Shown here in pieces: positions 13,999-15,846 of a DNA stretch of 15,846 nucleotides (position 1 is its first letter; every line of letters starts with the position of its first letter). The stretch lies in contig JAFGJF010000567.1 of the NCBI GenBank assembly GCA_016929205.1, forward strand, positions 1 to 15,846. Reading direction: 5' to 3'. Position numbers and translations under genes: made by a program. The notes under the pieces are model-generated. The model did no database searches, had not been told where the DNA came from, and saw only the letters and a program-made list of their open reading frames with translations. Source of the DNA: Anaerolineae bacterium. Its GTDB lineage: Bacteria; Chloroflexota; Anaerolineae; JAFGEY01.

Positions 13999-15063
13999 AT
14001 GCCGCCCAGGATGGGCAGTGAACCAGTTTGTATATGTGGCACATATGGTGGAGAGATTACCGATGCCTATGCGGAACTGCTGGGACAGGCTATCGGGACG
14101 CGTAGTGCCGGTGGGCGGGTGATCGTTGGCGGGGACTTGAGAAAGAGTACGCCGGCACTCAAGCAGGCCTTGATCCTGGGGATATTGAGTACCGGCTGCG
14201 AGGTCTATGATGTGGGGCTGTTGCCGACCCCGGCGCTTTCGTTTGCCAAAGACCGGTTTTGGGGTGATGGGTCTGTGATGGTTACCGGTTCGCATCGTCC
14301 CCTGAACGAGAACGGGTTCAAAATCACGCTTGGCAAGTTTCCGGCGACGGAGACAGATATCGAAGCGTTTCAAGAGATCGTTCAGCACAAAGGTCCTTTT
14401 GCCAGCGGCTCTGGACAATTGGTTGTGCAGAATTCCCTAGAGCCGTATGCGTCTTTCTTGGTCGCACGTTTTGTACCCGTGGAGCCGCTGCGTGTCGTCG
14501 TCAATGCCGGGAACGGGACGATGCGTTGGGTGGCTGCACCGATTCTGCTCTCTTTGGGATATGAGGTGGTTGAGTGCGTCTATGAGCCAGAAGATGAACC
14601 GACCCCCGATCCGTGGTTGACCGAAAATCAGGCCATATTGGCTCAAACGGTGTTAAAAAACCAGGCGCATCTCGGCATAGCCTATGATGGAGATGGCGAT
14701 CAGGTTGTTTTTGCCACTGAAAAAGGACAGATGCTGATGCCAGCGCAGGTGTTGGTCTTGCTGGCACGGGCGCTGCTGGTGCACCAATCAGGCAGCCAGG
14801 TGGTCTATGATGCCTCTTTTGCACCCTTTGTTGCCAATGAAATTCGCAAGGTTGGTGGAAATCCGGTTCCATTGGACATACCGGCCGATCAGCTCAAGCA
14901 GGCATTCTTGGAACGAGGGGCTGTTTTGGGCGGCGATAGCTGGGGGCACTATTTTTTTCGTTCGATGGGTGGAGATGACGCGTTGTTTGCGACCCTGGTG
15001 ATGCTTCGTTTTGTGGGCACGAGCGGAGTGGGACTGGACGCATTGATCGCCGATTGCGGTTGA
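13999..15063 (+). CDS. Phosphohexomutase-family protein (phosphomannomutase-like) lacking domain 4
   Basis: The 354-residue protein is clearly from the alpha-D-phosphohexomutase family, which interconverts sugar 1- and 6-phosphates. Visible motifs are VGGDLRKSTPALKQAL (43-58), the phosphoserine loop VTGSHRPLNENGFKI with Ser98 (95-109), the metal loop YDGDGDQ (229-235) and the sugar loop GGDSWGH (311-317). Full-length members have about 450 residues and a fourth, phosphate-binding domain; here the protein stops soon after domain 3 and a terminator follows, so no frameshifted tail is hidden downstream. Several loops are altered: TGSHNP has become TGSHRP, DGDGDR has become DGDGDQ, and GEMSGH has become GGDSWGH. 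The N-terminal ICGTYGGEITDAYA also differs from the usual FGTDGIRG. It may be a degenerate enzyme or a specialised lineage. GGAGTAGGG lies before the ATG. It is divergent from lexA. Confidence 0.8.
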   Translation: MPPRMGSEPVCICGTYGGEITDAYAELLGQAIGTRSAGGRVIVGGDLRKSTPALKQALILGILSTGCEVYDVGLLPTPALSFAKDRFWGDGSVMVTGSHRPLNENGFKITLGKFPATETDIEAFQEIVQHKGPFASGSGQLVVQNSLEPYASFLVARFVPVEPLRVVVNAGNGTMRWVAAPILLSLGYEVVECVYEPEDEPTPDPWLTENQAILAQTVLKNQAHLGIAYDGDGDQVVFATEKGQMLMPAQVLVLLARALLVHQSGSQVVYDASFAPFVANEIRKVGGNPVPLDIPADQLKQAFLERGAVLGGDSWGHYFFRSMGGDDALFATLVMLRFVGTSGVGLDALIADCG

Positions 15064-15084
15064 GTGGTCTGGAAAAGAAAAAGA

Positions 15085-15128
15085 CGATGCGAAACCGGAC
15101 AGGGTCAACCCTGTCTGGTTTCGCATCG
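15085..15128. terminator. Long-stem intrinsic terminator between convergent units
   Basis: A 20-bp stem (15085-15104 with 15109-15128, one G-T pair) encloses a four-base TCAA loop. On the minus strand the hairpin is followed by TCTTTTTCTTTTCC, a good U-tract. On the plus strand only CTTTG follows. It therefore best terminates the minus-strand mazG/zinc-protein unit, and probably also stops plus-strand transcripts from the phosphohexomutase gene, which ends 21 bases before it. Confidence 0.85.
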
Positions 15129-15162
15129 CTTTGTATGATTGCTGACGTCTCAAGACGCCCCT

Positions 15163-15293
15163 TCTGTCTTGTAGCGAGCGCGGTGAAAGCCGCGCTGCGT
15201 TGAGACAATGCTAGTCTGTCTTGTAGCAAGCGCGGTGAAAGCCGCGCTGCGTTGAGACAATGCTAGTCTGTCTTGTAGCAAGCGCGGTGAAAG
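15163..15293. repeat. 52-bp tandem repeat, about 2.5 copies, made from the 3' end of the small zinc-protein gene
   Basis: Copies start at 15163, 15215 and 15267 with a period of exactly 52 bases. The first two differ at a single visible base (GTAGCGAGC against GTAGCAAGC), and the third stops after 27 bases at GTGAAAG. Each full unit holds the inverted repeat AGCGCGG-TGAAAG-CCGCGCT, with outer arms TGTCT and AGACA, so it can form a long interrupted hairpin. The third, partial copy is the last nine codons and stop of the minus-strand zinc-protein gene; the other copies lie downstream of that stop and are not translated as part of it. The array lies between that gene and the terminator. Confidence 0.9.
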
Positions 15294-15466
15294 GCAACTC
15301 TTTTGCGTTTGCGGGTTCTGCCGTCTTCAAACTCGACCATATTGACCATGATCAATTCACCCTGCTTGATCGGTTTTTCGCACGACATGCATATATGTCC
15401 GCTCATCCGGGCGCGGTTTGCCTCTCGCGTGGCAGCATCAGCACCCATTTTACTTGCACGAGCCAT
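15263..15466 (-). CDS. Small CCHC zinc-binding protein of unknown function
   Basis: I do not recognise this 67-residue protein as a named family. Its N-terminal third is Ala/Arg/Met-rich and basic. The rest shows C26-x2-C29 (HICMSCEKPI) and H60-x2-C63 (AFHRACYKTD), with 30 residues between the pairs, including a GELIMVNMVEF strand-like stretch and RTRKRKRV. The spacing C-x2-C-x30-H-x2-C is that of treble-clef fingers such as the PARP-type finger, so zinc and possibly nucleic-acid binding are inferred. Evidence that it is a real gene is strong: GGAGGA six bases before ATG, a perfect consensus promoter, and a terminator downstream. Longer in-frame extensions upstream would run through the promoter and are rejected. 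The last codons are the source of the 52-bp repeat. It lies 100 bases downstream of mazG. Confidence 0.75.
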   Translation of the reverse strand: MARASKMGADAATREANRARMSGHICMSCEKPIKQGELIMVNMVEFEDGRTRKRKRVAFHRACYKTD

Positions 15467-15472
15467 TCCAAT

Positions 15473-15478
15473 TCCTCC
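15473..15478 (-). promoter_or_regulatory. Ribosome binding site of the small zinc-protein gene
   Basis: GGAGGA on the minus strand is six bases from the ATG at 15466. This fixes the start at MARASKMG rather than further upstream. Confidence 0.75.
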
Positions 15479-15541
15479 GTATTTCTGTATCGACTGACCA
15501 AACCTGATCGGTTGGCCAAACATGGTTTGCCACAATCTGAG
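15479..15541 (-). promoter_or_regulatory. Structured 5' leader of the small zinc-protein gene
   Basis: The predicted leader (start near 15535) is about 69 bases and is unusually rich in complementary segments. TGGCCAAAC (15513-15521) can pair with GTTTGCCA (15525-15532), and CCAAACC (15498-15504) with GGTTGG (15510-15515), each with one bulged base. The two pairings share 15513-15515, so they exclude each other. TTGGCCAA (15512-15519) is also an 8-bp palindrome. It could be a regulator site or an RNA switch; this is inference from base pairing by eye. Confidence 0.35.
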
Positions 15542-15570
15542 ATTATAGACGCATTCGGCCAAAATGTCAA
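15542..15570 (-). promoter_or_regulatory. Perfect consensus sigma70-type promoter for the small zinc-protein gene
   Basis: On the minus strand TTGACA (15570-15565) and TATAAT (15547-15542) are separated by exactly 17 bases, with no mismatch in either box. The TGA inside TTGACA is the stop codon of mazG (15569-15567). Strong expression independent of mazG is expected unless it is repressed. Confidence 0.85.
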
Positions 15571-15846
15571 CTCGGCTCTGATCGAGTTTTTGACGAGGAA
15601 CTGGCTTGCGTTTCGTTGTGTTCTATTTCCCACCGGCGAAAGCGCAGTTCAAAGCGGTTGTTTGCCTCGCGCAACGCGCTTTCCGCATCGATGCCCCATT
15701 TCCGGGCCAGGTTGCTGATCTCAAAGAGCATATCACCTAAAAGAGCTTGGCGTTCTGTATGGTTGGGCTCGTTCTGCAAGGTTGTTATGGCAGCCGAAAT
15801 CCCCGCGAGCAGGGTGTCCGGCTCGACGTCGATGCCGTCCATCCAG
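15567..15846 (-). CDS. mazG: 3' part of nucleoside triphosphate pyrophosphohydrolase MazG
   Basis: The frame is open to the right edge; the start lies beyond the window and only the C-terminal ~92 residues are seen. The segment ALLGDMLFEISNLARKWGID followed by AESALREANNRFELRFRRWE is the typical end of a MazG domain (GD-L-F, NLAR, ALR-AN-KF-RR-F). MazG hydrolyses NTPs to NMP and pyrophosphate and is linked to nucleotide-pool cleaning and stress control. The catalytic E-x-x-E half of the domain must lie upstream, outside the window. The protein ends with a polar Ser/Glu-rich tail. Its stop codon lies inside the -35 box of the next gene. Confidence 0.88.
   Translation of the reverse strand, partial: WMDGIDVEPDTLLAGISAAITTLQNEPNHTERQALLGDMLFEISNLARKWGIDAESALREANNRFELRFRRWEIEHNETQASSSSKTRSEPS

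Noticed and set aside
15163..15293. The regular repeats could be taken for a CRISPR array.
   Set aside because: The 52-bp units are directly contiguous with no unique spacers between them, there are fewer than three full copies, and there are no cas genes in the window. One copy is part of a coding sequence.

Overview
The window reads as a stretch of bacterial chromosome made mostly of informational and housekeeping genes, with no phage, transposon or CRISPR content. The likely source is a member of the Chloroflexota (Anaerolineae-like). This is inferred from several traits: a Gram-positive type LexA operator (GAAC-N4-GTTC), a sortase with a Thr/Pro-rich stalk, a PstA/DarA-type cyclic-di-AMP receptor beside a SpoIIIAA-like R3H ATPase, a DUF6391-type membrane protein, an AmmeMemoRadiSam protein B and a very long PriA. 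No rRNA or marker tree is available here, so the phylum call is moderate.

Positions 1-1657 (+) carry the 3' end of an AlbA/HATPase_c_4 regulator, an unrecognised multi-pass membrane protein and a YdcF/SanA (DUF218) protein. All three overlap or nearly overlap. Positions 1773-4666 (+) hold a two-domain GNAT-like protein behind a good sigma70-type promoter, then the R3H/AAA ATPase and the c-di-AMP receptor. A lone minus-strand FmdB-type zinc ribbon gene (4727-5140) follows, with its own promoter. Positions 5214-10477 (+) form a likely operon: guanylate kinase, rhomboid protease, MEMO-family protein and PriA. Behind two candidate promoters come the sortase, the DUF6391-like protein and the DNA polymerase III delta subunit (10648-13165, +).

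lexA (13222-13884, -) has a near-consensus promoter overlaid by two perfect GAAC-N4-GTTC boxes, so it is almost certainly autoregulated. Divergent from it is a phosphohexomutase-family protein that lacks the C-terminal domain. A 20-bp-stem terminator separates that gene from a minus-strand pair at the right edge: the 3' end of mazG, then a 67-residue CCHC zinc protein. The small gene has a perfect TTGACA-N17-TATAAT promoter that overlaps the mazG stop. Its own 3' end has been duplicated into a 52-bp tandem repeat.

No clearly new multi-gene system is visible. The best leads are the PriA with four predicted winged-helix units where E. coli PriA has one, the small CCHC zinc gene with its structured leader and duplicated 3' end, the DUF6391-like protein with HxxEH and HxxCGTN motifs, the three-domain phosphohexomutase beside lexA, and the pairing of the c-di-AMP receptor with the R3H ATPase.
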